The notes beneath the pieces were generated by a model. The model saw only the letters and a list, made by a program, of their open reading frames with translations. It was not told where the DNA came from and made no database searches. Source: Camarhynchus parvulus (lineage: Eukaryota > Chordata > Aves > Passeriformes > Thraupidae). From it: a stretch of DNA of 64,000 nucleotides. Position 1 is the stretch's first letter. Each line of letters opens with the position of its first letter. Position numbers and translations under genes: made by a program. The stretch spans positions 5,426,104 through 5,490,103 of the forward strand of contig NC_044596.1 in assembly GCF_901933205.1 (NCBI RefSeq). Direction: 5' to 3'. Below, piece after piece: positions 33,365 to 43,516 of this stretch.

Positions 33365-34354
33365 GGCTTTCCTTGGAGATTTCTGCAAGGAAAAAAGGCT
33401 GCAAGGCTGGCAGTGCGGGGACTTTTCTGGGGGTCTCTGCAAAGCTGGGCACTGGGTGGGCACCCCACTGGAGCTGCAGCGATTTGGGGGTGCAGGAACA
33501 GCCCGGAAGGGGCAGAGAGGGAGCTTCAGTGCGTCCGTGCAGAAATTATAAAGAAATCGAGAAGGAGAAAAAGAAGAAGAGGAAAAGGCGATGTCTGGGG
33601 TGAATAAAAGGGTTAAAGCAGCGCAGAGGAGGAGAGGTGAAGGCCGAGGGCTGGCGGAAAGGGGGGAGAGGCGGGGAGAGGTTGGGGAGCGGGAGCTGGG
33701 CTGGGTGAGAACATCCTGTACCCTCGGGCAGGGCGGGTGAGGGGGCACCGGGGCGGGGATGTGCCACACACCTCCCTAGGAAGCGGGGCACCCCTTGTGT
33801 GACCCGGAGGGGACGGGCTGGGACAGGGGGGGGACAATCCTGCTGCTGGGGGGAGCCTGGGGTGAGGATCTTGGGCTGCCCTTCAGTCTCATATTCCCGG
33901 CTGCTTTTCGCCCTGTGCAGGGCAGAGGAGGAGCAAGGGGCACCCCAAAGCTTGTAGCCCTCCATTCCCCATCTCCCCACAGGGACCCTGGCTGCAGCAG
34001 AGCCCTCCTGCTCAGGATGCTCTGCTCACCCCGAGCTTTGCCCCGAGGCTGTCCCCACCCTGCCGGGGTCCCCCTGTCCCCAGGGCTGCCAGCACCCCAC
34101 ACGCGCCAGGGGCCCCTTCCTGTGTTTGTTAAGACGCCGTGAGTCAGGCAGCGTCTGGTTTTCGGTTCAAGCCAATATTTACCAGCCCAGAGCTGCCAAA
34201 ACAAAGCTGCGGCTTCACCAGTAAATATAGGGCTGAGATGGGGCGGGGGAGGAGGGAGGGAGGGGGGATTTATGCGACCCCCACCTCAGCACAGCCCCCC
34301 TCCCTTGCCACCTCTCTGGTGCCACCATCGTCCTTCTGCCAGCGTGAGGACACC

Positions 34355-34400
34355 GCAAAAACGGGGACACGGCAAAAACGGGGACACCGCAAAACCCCCA
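34355..34400. repeat. 18-bp tandem repeat (ggggacaccgcaaaaac)
   Basis: Three near-identical copies of a G- and A-rich 18-mer. Confidence 0.8.
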
Positions 34401-34849
34401 GAGTTTAGCCCTGCCTGCCCCACCCCAAGCATCACTGCCCCCCCTTCCCTCCCAGCGCAGGACTCGGGGGGTGGCAGAGCTTGGGGGGCATTTCAGGGAG
34501 CCCCAGGGCTGCGCTGCCCTGGGCCGGGGGTCCCTGCGGGGCCGGGGGTCCCTGCGGGGCCGGGGTCCCCGGGCCGTGGGCACGGAGCCGCTGCCCTCTG
34601 CCGGTGCCGGGCGTTGCTCTCTCACATCCTGCCCCTGCCCGGAGCACAGAGCCCGGCCGGGCTGTGGGGCAGGCGGGGCTCCCCGGGCCCCGGTGCCTGT
34701 CCCAGCCCCTCCGGGTGCTCCCAGTGCTGTGGAGCAGCGTGGGGACCCCGCAGAGATGGGGATCCAGGGAGAGACCCCCTGTCCTGTGTCCCCTGGGGCT
34801 GGCTGTCCTGTGACAGGGTTTGCTGTCCCCATCCCTGCCCCCAGCTGCC

Positions 34850-35155
34850 CCTTACCCCACACCTCATCCTGCACCACTGAGGACATTGATCTGGTGGCCT
34901 CCTGCCAGGACCACCACGACAAAGAGAACAAGACCCTCCAGATTTTAACCACCCGCCACAAGTTTAAAATCCAGCTCAGGATTTTCTCCTCTTGCAGCCC
35001 CCCTGAGCCAGACTGGTGCCCATATTGCCCCCCATGTTCCCCTTCAACAATGGGGGCTCCCCCAAGCTGTGCCACCCTCCCAGACGTGTCCCTGGTGTTC
35101 CTGCAGGTGCAGATCCTCAAGCTGCCAGTCAGCCTTGTCCTGAAAATAAAGTTTC
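34850..35155 (+). other. Possible 3' portion of an unidentified plus-strand transcript
   Basis: A less GC-rich block with a splice-acceptor-like ctgcccccag near 34844 and an AATAAA at 35145-35150. A frame stays open through it (TTEDIDLVASCQDHHDKE...) but resembles no family, so coding is not claimed. Confidence 0.2.
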
Positions 35156-35694
35156 CTGCAGCACCTCCTCGGCTGCCAGGGGGTGCCCCCAGGCTTTGTG
35201 GCCTCCCCAGCTGGTGCAGAGCCCTGGGGCAGTGGGCAGTGGCACTGTGGGTGCCTGGTTCTTGTGATCCCAGGGACAGAAAAACATGGGGTGAAGTCTG
35301 CCCTGGAGAAGCCAAGAACACCCTCTCTGATGATCCCTTCATCTCCTGCTGCTTCCACAGCTCTGCCACACAGCTGCCTCCTCTTCCTCACCAAGGAAAT
35401 AAACCAAGGCCAGCACAACCCAAGGACCTCCCTCAGACCCTGGGGCTGCTGCATCTCCCCCTTCCCTGCACCCCCTTTTTAAAACTCACCTGGAGCAGAG
35501 CTCAGCCCACGGCTGGCTGCTGGCCTAGCCCACATTGTTGGATGATTGCACACACACACAGGTAAAGCCATCATGTCCAGGTGGCTTCTTCAGGGACTGT
35601 CTGGCCCTGCTGTCCCTGTCCTGGGCCAGGTTTGGTGAACCTTCACACCAGGTTTGAGTGAAAACTCCACCTTGCAGCTCGGCAGAAGCTGGTC

Positions 35695-35700
35695 TTTATT
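35695..35700 (-). terminator. CLPS: CLPS poly(A) signal
   Basis: AATAAA on the minus strand, 76 bases after the colipase stop codon. The short 3' UTR is typical of this small secreted-protein gene. Confidence 0.8.
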
Positions 35701-35775
35701 TAAATTCTCCCACAGCTAGACCCAGGAGAGGGGGAAAGGCAGAGGCAGCGCAGAGGGGCATGGGGGGCTCTTTCT

Positions 35776-35910
35776 TCACCGCCTGCTGGACTCCCGGGGG
35801 TCCTTGCAGACCCCAAAGTCCTTGTTGGTGATGGAGCCCACGATGGTTTTATCAGCATCACAGGTCAAGCCGCTCTCACAGGGACATTTGTAGTAGACCC
35901 CATAGATGCT
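35776..35910 (-). CDS. CLPS: CLPS exon 3 (last four cysteines, stop)
   Basis: SIYGVYYKCPCESGLTCDAD, then KTIVGSITNKDFGVC and a charged tail ending RESSRR before TGA at 35776-35778. Confidence 0.97.
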   Translation of the reverse strand, partial: SIYGVYYKCPCESGLTCDADKTIVGSITNKDFGVCKDPRESSRR

Positions 35911-36586
35911 CTGCAGGGAACAAGGGCCCAGTGCAGTGTGGGGAGACCTGCCCCATGCCTGCCCAGCCCTGGGAGCAGGGGGGCACCTACCTTTGGGGAG
36001 CACTCCTGGGTCTCAGCTGCCTTTGGGGCGCACCGGGCCAGGCTGAGGCCGTCGGTTCGGTGGCAGCAGCCGCTCTTGCACTGGGCACTCTGCAGGCACA
36101 GCTCGCCGGTGTCCTGCAGCACAAAGAGCACCGGGTCCCTCTTTGTTCCCCTTTAATCTCACCCTAGCTGTGAGCCCAGGGGTTTGGGTGGTGTTGAGCA
36201 CCAGCTCTGCCTGCTGGCTGAGGCTCAGCACCATTGCCCCCATGCCCCACTCTGCAGCGTTTCCTCAGTCTGGCCCAAAATACCACCCCCCTCACAGTGG
36301 TGGCTGGCTCAAGCAGCTGAGAGCTTGTCTGCTCCACTTTCTGTGTTCCCTCTCCCTTTATAGAGCTGATTTCCCAGGCTCCAAGCTCCCTCACAAGACC
36401 AGAAAACCCCACAGACGCCACCAACCCTCCGTGCGTGTCCCTTGCAGCAGTGGGACCCTCCTGCCAGGCACAGGGCTGGCGTCCCCTTACCAGGTTGAAG
36501 ACGAGCCCTCGCTCCTGCTGTGCCAGCAGGGCTGGGGCCGGGAGCAGCAGGGCCAGGAGCAGGCAGGCAGGCAGCACCTTGGCCAT
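35776..36586 (-). CDS. CLPS: CLPS, pancreatic colipase precursor
   Basis: Secreted cofactor that anchors pancreatic triglyceride lipase to bile-salt-coated fat droplets in the gut. Three minus-strand exons (36491-36586, 35991-36113, 35776-35910), all phase 0, give 117 residues. A signal peptide (about 1-22, Leu-rich) is followed by AQQER, which stands where mammals have the APGPR-type activation peptide, then the mature chain from GLVFNL. All ten colipase cysteines are present (GELC, SAQC, SGCC, LARC, TQEC, YYKCPC, GLTC, FGVC), as is the lipase-contacting stretch TIVGSITNKDFG. A TATA box and short leader mark a typical exocrine-pancreas promoter. The position between FKBP5 and LHFPL5 matches mammals. 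Confidence 0.97.
35991..36113 (-). CDS. CLPS: CLPS exon 2 (first six cysteines)
   Basis: 123 nt, 41 residues: DTGELCLQSAQCKSGCCHRT and LARCAPKAAETQECSPK. Confidence 0.97.
36491..36586 (-). CDS. CLPS: CLPS exon 1 (signal peptide and propeptide)
   Basis: 96 nt, MAKVLPACLLLALLLPAP through ERGLVFNL. Start at 36586, the first ATG after the TATA-directed start site. Cleavage after Arg26 would release the mature chain, as trypsin does in mammals. Confidence 0.96.
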
Positions 36587-36625
36587 GGTGGGCTCAGTGT
36601 GGCTGTGCCACGGGGCCAGCAGGTT

Positions 36626-36656
36626 TTTTATAGCCAGCCACAATCTCCACCAGCTG
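36626..36656 (-). promoter_or_regulatory. CLPS: CLPS core promoter: TATA box and E-box
   Basis: TATAAAA on the minus strand at 36626-36632, about 40 bases before the start codon, places transcription near 36600. An E-box CAGCTG at 36651-36656 sits just upstream, where a PTF1-type pancreatic factor could bind. Confidence 0.75.
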
Positions 36657-38230
36657 ATGTGGCTGCTCCTATCACACCTCAGCTCGTGGCACTGGGGCAC
36701 TGCTGCACTGCCCAGGCAAGGGCCCAGCCATGCCAGGGCAGCCGGGTCCTGTCCCCAGGTCCTGTCCCCAGCTGGCTGTCCCCACTGGCCATGACAACCT
36801 GCCTTTTAGTAGCTCCTTTGGCCAAAGAGAACACAAAATAATGGTACTTCTGTGTGCTGTTACATTTTATTTCAATGGTTTGCTCTGCCTCACCCCTCCA
36901 AAATGTACGGTTTATTCTAAGCCTGTGACCCTCCCTTGCAGTATCAGGTATCTGTAATCTCATTGACCCCAGTCTTGTTCCACGTCCACTTTTAATCTCC
37001 CTTTAAGCTGTGGGAGGCAGACCAGGCTCTCTCTTGGCCCCTTTTCTCCCTGGGCTCTCCCTCTCTCCCCCTCTCTCCTTTCTCCCTCAGAAACCAGGGG
37101 TGGGACCCCCAATAAACCCTCATCTAATCAGCACCCCCTGGAGCCCTGTGGAGCCTCCTTGCCTGCCTGCTGCTACCAGGGAACACACAGCTTAGGGGGC
37201 CCTAATGGACAGCTTCACTTCTGTGCTTCCTCTTCCTCCTCTGCTTCCCCGTGGAGCTGGGGCTCTCTGGGATGCCCTCCCTGCTGGCTGCTGCTGATGG
37301 TTCCTGGCCAAAGTGAGGGCTGGTTGCCACGGCAGGAGCTCTGCTCCATGGGAAAGCCAGCAGATCCTCCTTCTCCCAAATGGAACCACGGGCACCAAGG
37401 AACCTGCTGGAGAGAGTTCATGTAGGGCAGGAAAGCAGAGCCCCCTGCAAGGATCCAGAGCTCACCAAGGTCCCCAGCCCAAGGGCCGCCACTTCAGCCT
37501 GCCCTGCCCAATATTTGCTGTGTTTCAGTGCTTGGGGGCTGATGAAAGGCAAACAACCCTGAGAACGGCACAGATTTTCATGCCCACAGTGGCTTGCTTA
37601 CTCTTGGATGTGATTAATGGCCACAGAGCCCTGGCCTTTGACAGGCACAGGGGTGATGCTGAGGCTGGCCCTGGCTGCAGGGTCACCATCACACTGTCAC
37701 GTGGCCCCCTGTCCCCAGGACAGGTGGGGAAGCTCTGGGGTCACTCAGGATGTAGGGCAGATGTGGCTCCTGGAGAGAGGTCCCACGGTGGCCACAAGTG
37801 CCTGCAGCCCTCTGGGGCAGCCCATTCTCCTCAGGCAGCAGGACAGGGGGCTTGGACAGAGACCTGGCCCTGCCAAGGTGCTGGCTGACACCCGGGTGTG
37901 TCCTGCCCGGGTGCAGCCAAGGGGACACGGCAGTGCCTGGTGAGATCCTGGGGGTCACGGCACAGCCCCTGGCACATTGTGGGGCACACACTGGGGGTCT
38001 CATCCCAACATGCATCCCAGGGCATGTGGCACATCCTGGTATGCACCCAGGGGTGTAGGGGCAGCCCAGGCACTTCCAGGGTGTGCAGGGCACAGCCGAG
38101 GGCGTTACTGGGGGCACAGGGGGACAGAGGGCAGCTCTGAGTGCACTGCGGGGCACAGCCCAGGGGCACAGGCTGCACCCCAGGACAGACCCTGGGGTGC
38201 ACACTGGGGATGTTTGGGTTAACCCCAGGG
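36657..38230. other. Intergenic region CLPS-LHFPL5
   Basis: No exon recognised. The first part is divergent upstream DNA of CLPS. From about 37.9 kb a degenerate tandem array of ccaggggcac/gggcacagg-type units leads into the LHFPL5 CpG island. Minus-strand frames through that array (Cys/Pro/Gly-rich) are artefacts of the repeat. Confidence 0.6.
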
Positions 38231-38565
38231 AGCATCTTGGGGCACGCGGAGGAGGCGAAGGGCGCATCCCGAGGGAGCATCCCAGGCACGCAGGGCGCAT
38301 CCTCGTTCAGGAGCATCCCGGGAGCGCATCCCCAGAGGCGCCGCCCGCCCCCTCCGCCTGCGGCAGCGGGGTCACCCCGGCTCCTCCCGAGCCCCCCCGG
38401 CTCACCGGGGGTGGGAGGAGGTCTCGCCGCCGCCCCCCGGGGCGGTCCCGCCGCCGGAGCCTCCCGCCGCCCCCGCTGCCGCCGGGCGGGGCCGGAGCGG
38501 GACCGGGACCGGAGCGGGAGCCCCGGCGCTGGGATCGGTGCCGGTGCCAGGACCGCTCCCCCGCC
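38231..38565 (+). promoter_or_regulatory. LHFPL5: LHFPL5 CpG-island promoter and 5' leader
   Basis: Very GC-rich, no TATA, with an Sp1-type GGGCGGGG at 38484-38491 some 80 bases before the start codon. The transcription start cannot be fixed. Confidence 0.5.
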
Positions 38566-38977
38566 ATGGCCAAGCTGCTGCCGGCGCAGGAGGCGGCCCG
38601 GATCTACCACACCAACTACGTGCGGAATGCGCGGGCCATGGGGGTGCTCTGGGCCCTCTTCACGCTCTGCTTCTCCATCCTGATGCTGGTGACCTTCATC
38701 CAGCCCTACTGGATCGGCGACAGCATCGACACGCCGCAGGCCGGCTACTTCGGCCTCTTCTCCTACTGCATCGGCAACTCGCTCACCGGTGAGCTCATCT
38801 GCAAGGGCAGCCCCCTGGACTTCGGCACCATCCCCTCCAGTGCCTTCAAAACTGCCATGTTCTTCGTAGGCGTCTCCACCTTCCTCATCATCGGCACCAT
38901 CCTCTGCTTCAGCCTCTTCTTCTTCTGCAACGCGGCCACCGTGTACAAAGTGTGCGCCTGGATGCAGCTGGCGGCGG
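38566..38977 (+). CDS. LHFPL5: LHFPL5 exon 1
   Basis: 412 nt, residues 1-137 plus one base, from [20 protein letters not shown] to CAWMQLAA. Contains the first two membrane segments and the extracellular loop. Donor GCGG/gtgagc. Confidence 0.97.
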
Positions 38978-41900
38978 GTGAGCGGGGCTGGGGGGATGCG
39001 CGGGGAGCGGGGGGGCTCCCGCGGGCCGCCCCTTTTCCCTCTCTGCCCCCGGCTCTGCTGGGGATGGCGGTCTGGCCAGGTAAGAGATCCCAGTGTCACC
39101 TCCATGCCTTTTGCTCCCCCTTCCTGGTCACCAGTGGGGAGCTTTTAGTAAACAACTCCTTCCAGAGCAGCTGAGACGCAGCAGACTCGCCGCATGTCGG
39201 GTGATGCTTCCCAGCTGCTGCTGCTGCTGCCAAACCCTGTGGCCCCAAACCCTGTGGCCCCAAACCCTGTGGCCCCAAACCTTGTGGCCGCCAAAACTCG
39301 CCGGGGGCAGCTTCTCCCAGCGCCACTGCTCCTGCTCAGCCGCAGGGAGGCTTCAGAGGATCAGTTCCAGAGCACAAACCCCCCCGCTCCCAGGGCACAG
39401 AGCGCTCTCCGGTGTTTGGGATCCGGCAGGAACGGGGCAGGCACACAGCGGTGATGCTTGCTGGCCCATTGTAGTAACTCCCTGAGCTCGGGGAATAATG
39501 CACGAGGAAGATGGAACACGGGGAGGGGACTGGCTGACTGATTTGGTACCATCACTCCCATTTTCTCCCTTTGCTGCTCATCCCCGCGGCTCTCAAGCCT
39601 TCCCCATCTCTCCCCAAGGCACTTGAGACACCTGTAACACAACTCCCGCGTTTGCTCCGAGCTCAGCTGGAACCCAAGCCTTTGGTGCTCCTGAATGATT
39701 GATGTGAGCCGGGGCCACAGCCCCGCTGACACCCGTGGGAGGGGGCACGGGGTTCCTTCAGTTCCCAGCTAAAGAATCGAGCTCAGGCAAAGATTTAGAT
39801 AAGAAGCTTGGGGCAGCTCAGCCTCCTGGGGAGCAGCAGCAGAGACAGGCTTTGCTGTGGTAGTTGGGGCTTTTCCATTTTTTGTTGTTGTTCTGAATGG
39901 GGGAAGAGAAAATTGTCACAGGCAGTTCTGCCAGATGGACTGCTACTGCTGCATTTTAGGAATTATTTTACAAAGTGGGTGGGCTAAGAGAGGATCAATT
40001 TCCTGGCCTTCGCTCTGAACCAGGGCACAATTTCGCAGAAATTATTTCTTTCCCACTTCCCCCATTTCTCTGTTAGTTACAGGGAAGATTTATTCTGTAT
40101 GCAGTTAACCAACTGCTTTTCCATGGAGAGAAATCCTCTCTGCAGATAAGGAAGCTGCCTGCTCACCTTGCTGCTGGCTTGTGCCCAAGCCAAGGGAAAA
40201 GAAAACATTGGCAAAGGACAAGGCCACTGCCTCAGAAGGGGGTTCTGGTTTCTGAGCACCTGGTGGCAGAGAAGGGACACAGGTGTGGGACAAGGTGCAT
40301 TTGGGGATGCTGCAGATGTCCAGGAGGGGCAGGGACAAACATCTGCTTGTCCACCACGGGCTTGTTTCTTGTGTGAGAGGAGTCAGGGACTGCCCCACAT
40401 CTGCAGCAGTTACTTCCAACATAGGAATGGAGCATGTGAAGTGCTTTTGTTAATCATGTCCCAAAACCTTGCATATGAACTCATCCCAAGCCTGGTCATT
40501 GTTGTTGTCCAGTAAATACAATTTCTCTGATGGGGGGAAAAAGGCGCTGCTGAGATTTGGGCATGAGCTGCCCTTCAGCAGCCTGCTGGCACAGCTGCTG
40601 TGGCAAAGGTGAGGTGAAGTGAGGTGCTGGGACCCCGTGACCAGGCTGGAGCAGCTCCCAAGGTTTTGTGGGAGCTCTGAGCAGTCACAGCAGGAGCTGC
40701 TGCTGGAACCAGCACAGCTGAACAAGCAGAATTAATCTGCCCACAAAGCTGCTGCTGACAGCAGCTCCACCTTAGCAAACCCTGAGCTGGAATCAGCTGC
40801 AAGGTGCTAGGCCAGGGTTTGCACTCACACAGACTGAACCCATTGCAGTTTTGTTTGGAGATATTTCCTTGGGGTGCCACGGGCTCTGTGCAGAGGGAGC
40901 AGAGACATTGCCTGGGCAATGCTGGGACAGGAGATGCTGGTGCTGCTCGTCCTTGGCTCGGGGAAGGCAGCACAGCAGATCCTGCTCCTCCTCCCTGCCT
41001 GTGCAGCACAGCCCAGCCCACGGGGATGAGCAACCCCAGTGCCTTCAAGGGACAAATCTGCAGCACCTGATGTGTTTGCAGCATGATGTTTGCTCCTCCA
41101 GCCGCTCTCTCCACTTCAGTGTTGGTGCCTGGAAAATAGAATGCATCTTTCAATTGGGGTGAGTATAAAAGCAAACCTTTAGTTGAAAGCTTTCAGGTGA
41201 ACAACATGGTGAAAAGTACATGTGGTATAGTAATTCTACAATTTTTATAAGGTTAGGAGATCAGTGCACTTATCATCCACTGTCCAGTCAAAAGGTTAGT
41301 TGGTAAGGTAATAATTCCTGAGGCCCTGACCCTCTGGAAGCAGTCCAGGGGTTTCTTTTGCCCCACTTTTGTTATGTCTAGTCCAGATTCTGGTTAGAAA
41401 AGAGAATGTTCTTGAAGTTAGTTCTCTTCTTGGAATAAGACTAAACAACATTTAGGAATGTGTTTATAAGATTAGTTTAGTGTTCCTAAAGGTAGAGAAG
41501 AAAGATTAGAAAAATACTTGAAGCTACAGCAATCTGCAAAGCTACGAATTTATATAAAACATAAAAAGCTAAAAATCTTCGGCATCATCATCAGCTGAGG
41601 AGCTCAGTGTGCCCCTGTCCCTGCAGCTACAGGGCTGATGATTGGCTGCCTGATCTACCCCGATGGCTGGGACTCGAGCGAGGTGAGGAGAATGTGCGGG
41701 GACAAAACCGACAAATACACCCTGGGCGCCTGCACCGTGCGCTGGGCTTACATCCTGTGCATCATCGGCATCCTGGACGCCCTCATCCTCTCCTTCCTGG
41801 CCTTCGTGCTGGGCAACCGGCAGGACAACCTCCTCCCCTCGGATTTCAAAGTGGAGGATCAAGGTGGGTGTGGTGGGATCGCTCCTGAGCGCTCCTGCAC

Positions 41901-42661
41901 AGCGATTCAGCCTCCGGGGTGGTGCCTTGAGAGGCTGCCTGGAACAGAGGCAGAGTTAAAGGAATAAAGTAGGAATTTTAATAAACATTTATGTAAAAAA
42001 AAATTAATTATATTATTAATTATATTTCATAGAATTGTTATTAATTATATTATAAATCAAGAGCCTGGCTGTGGCTCCACCCAAGATGGACTCAGAGTCA
42101 CGAGTTTTCACACTTTGATAAGTTTTGGTCCATTTCCATATTGGGGTTAATTGTCCAATTCCAGCTCCAGGTTCTGCAGTCCCATCCTTCTCCATCCTTG
42201 TTGTTTGCACTTTTTGGGCCCAAAGCTGCAGCAGTGTCCTTGGTTCTGGGGCTGGAAAAGGATTGTTCTGTGTGACTGAGCTGTGAGGAGAACCTGCTGA
42301 CACTTTATATGAAATTCAGAGTTAAATACCAATGCAGTACAGAATCTGGAAAATATGAAAGCTCAACCTCAAGGCACCAAGGTCACTGCTGCTGCTTGGG
42401 TGGATGGTGGGTGGCTCCATCCCTGCCACAGTCACACACTGCTCTGTAGGGAGGGAGAACCAGCAGCAGGCAGAAAACTGATGGAGAACAAGGCAGGAGC
42501 CCAGATTCACCCAGATTACCTTTCCCAGGCCTCTGGGGCTTTCTTCTCATTTTAAACATCTTCCTTTTTGAAAACAAACCTGCAAAACACACTCATCCTT
42601 TCAGTTTTACACACTAACTCTGCAATTCTCTTTTTGTTTTACAGAAGAGGGAAATGACTGA
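38566..42661 (+). CDS. LHFPL5: LHFPL5 (TMHS), tetraspan protein of hair-cell mechanotransduction
   Basis: Four-pass membrane protein of the LHFPL family; in hair cells it couples protocadherin-15 tip links to the TMC1/2 channel, and loss causes deafness in mammals. Plus-strand exons 38566-38977, 41627-41863 and 42645-42661 join to 221 residues (219 in human). Membrane segments at about 25-45, 96-120, 131-149 and 177-199; large first extracellular loop with QPYWIGDS and [11 protein letters not shown] signatures. FSYC instead of FHYC and the TGLMIGCL third segment separate it from LHFPL3 and LHFPL4, and synteny agrees. Start at 38566 has a Kozak GCCATGG. The last exon gives only EEGND. Confidence 0.96.
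39232..39295. repeat. 15-bp tandem repeat in LHFPL5 intron 1
   Basis: Four copies of ccctgtggccccaaa, the last slightly altered. Confidence 0.92.
41165..41575. mobile_element. LTR-like AT-rich block upstream of LHFPL5 exon 2 (tentative)
   Basis: About 400 bases of composition quite unlike the flanking GC-rich intron, ending roughly 50 bases before exon 2. It contains segments such as gaagcagtccaggggtttct and ggaataagactaaacaacat that look like the LTRs of passerine endogenous retroviruses. No coding remnant and no target-site duplication identified. Confidence 0.35.
41627..41863 (+). CDS. LHFPL5: LHFPL5 exon 2
   Basis: 237 nt, residues 138-216: [39 protein letters not shown] and the fourth membrane segment. 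Acceptor ctgcag, donor CAAG/gtgggt. Confidence 0.97.
41935..42330. mobile_element. LTR-like block downstream of LHFPL5 exon 2 (tentative)
   Basis: Starts with an AATAAA-bearing A/T-rich stretch (ttaattatattattaatta), then caagatggactcagagtcac, ccatattggggttaattgtc and gcagtcccatcc. This resembles a solo LTR of an endogenous retrovirus, with no internal genes. Boundaries are approximate. Confidence 0.4.
42645..42661 (+). CDS. LHFPL5: LHFPL5 terminal coding exon (EEGND, stop)
   Basis: 17 coding bases after a tttgttttacag acceptor, read in phase as EEGND and TGA. Mammalian LHFPL5 ends in a similarly acidic tail (TEEV). A donor-like CAT/gtaagt at about 42677 could continue into a further non-coding exon. 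Confidence 0.8.
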
Positions 42662-42864
42662 CAGAGCTGATCACCATGTAAGTGATAACCCACACAGATT
42701 TTTAATATTCCCAGCATCCACAATGTCACTGTTTGATTCTGATTACCAAAGCTGACAGCTGATTTTGGTGCTGGAGTCACATTGGTTTTATTTGTGGTTA
42801 AAGAAGAAACTGTCTTTGCTTTGCCTCCCAAAACTGGGAAAGCACAAACCCTTGCCAAGTGCAA

Positions 42865-42870
42865 AATAAA
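42865..42870 (+). terminator. LHFPL5: Candidate LHFPL5 poly(A) signal
   Basis: First AATAAA after the LHFPL5 stop codon, 204 bases downstream. If the 42677 donor is used the transcript would end elsewhere. Confidence 0.45.
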
Positions 42871-42889
42871 AGAAGCACAAAATTTGAAG

Positions 42890-43490
42890 TCAAACTACAT
42901 TTCCCAACAGCTGCCTTACTCTTTTTGTTCCCAGGGACATCCACAGCTCTTCTTCCATCGCCCTTTTCTTTGAAGTGACTCTTCTAGGAAGCTTAAACTT
43001 ACCAAATTCTGTGGATTTTCTACAGCTGTTTTCTTCACCCATGGGGCTGCTCTTGGCTCACAGCTCTTGTGGAGCTTATTTGGTGGAAAGAGCCCAAAAT
43101 GGACATAAGAGTTTTTCTGAGTCTATCAGCAAGAGGGACAAGAGGGCAAGGATGGCAATTTGCTGCTTTTTGGGGGGTTTGTACACCTTCTTTCAAGGAA
43201 ATTATTTATGAATTAAAAAAAAAACCAAACAACACCAAACCACCAAACTATCAGTGTTTTGTGCTTTTCTCCTGAGGGCAGAGGAAATCCTCTGTATTTT
43301 AGAATGGAAAAATTCTAGCAGAGTTGTCCTGTTTTTTACTCTTCTCCTCTTTTTAAAATGGATCACAACACCAGCAACAAAATCTATCTCATTCTGGAAA
43401 TCAAAGCTGAATGTTCACTAGTGAAGCAAATTCCATCCCTGAGCCCCTGACTCAGAACAGAATTACAAGGGGAATGTATGAAGACTAGGG
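42890..43490. other. Short convergent intergenic gap LHFPL5/SRPK1
   Basis: About 600 bases between the two candidate 3' ends. No gene recognised; it may be part of either 3' UTR. Confidence 0.5.
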
Positions 43491-43510
43491 CTCAGTTATT
43501 AAATAATCTG

Positions 43511-43516
43511 TTTATT
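43511..43516 (-). terminator. SRPK1: Candidate SRPK1 poly(A) signal
   Basis: AATAAA on the minus strand about 2.35 kb after the SRPK1 stop. An earlier copy lies near 44105. The implied 3' UTR of about 2.3 kb is of the size usual for this gene in mammals. Confidence 0.45.

Larger units (their letters stand above)
27736..35694. other. Gene-free interval between FKBP5 and CLPS
   Basis: Eight kilobases in which I recognise no protein-coding exon. Mammals carry ARMC12 and colipase-like genes in this interval; neither armadillo repeats nor a second ten-cysteine colipase pattern is visible. The many long open frames sit in GC-rich or tandem-repeat DNA and resemble no family. Contents that can be named are listed as separate repeats plus an orphan CpG island. 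Confidence 0.6.

Noticed and set aside
34215..35565. Open frames of 364 (plus) and 384 (minus) codons in the FKBP5-CLPS gap
   Set aside because: GC-rich DNA lacking stop codons on both strands at once; no domain, no consistent splice structure and no homology I recognise.
37831..39105. 424-codon minus-strand open frame over the LHFPL5 start
   Set aside because: It runs antisense through a degenerate tandem array and LHFPL5 exon 1. Composition is repeat-driven and no family is recognised.
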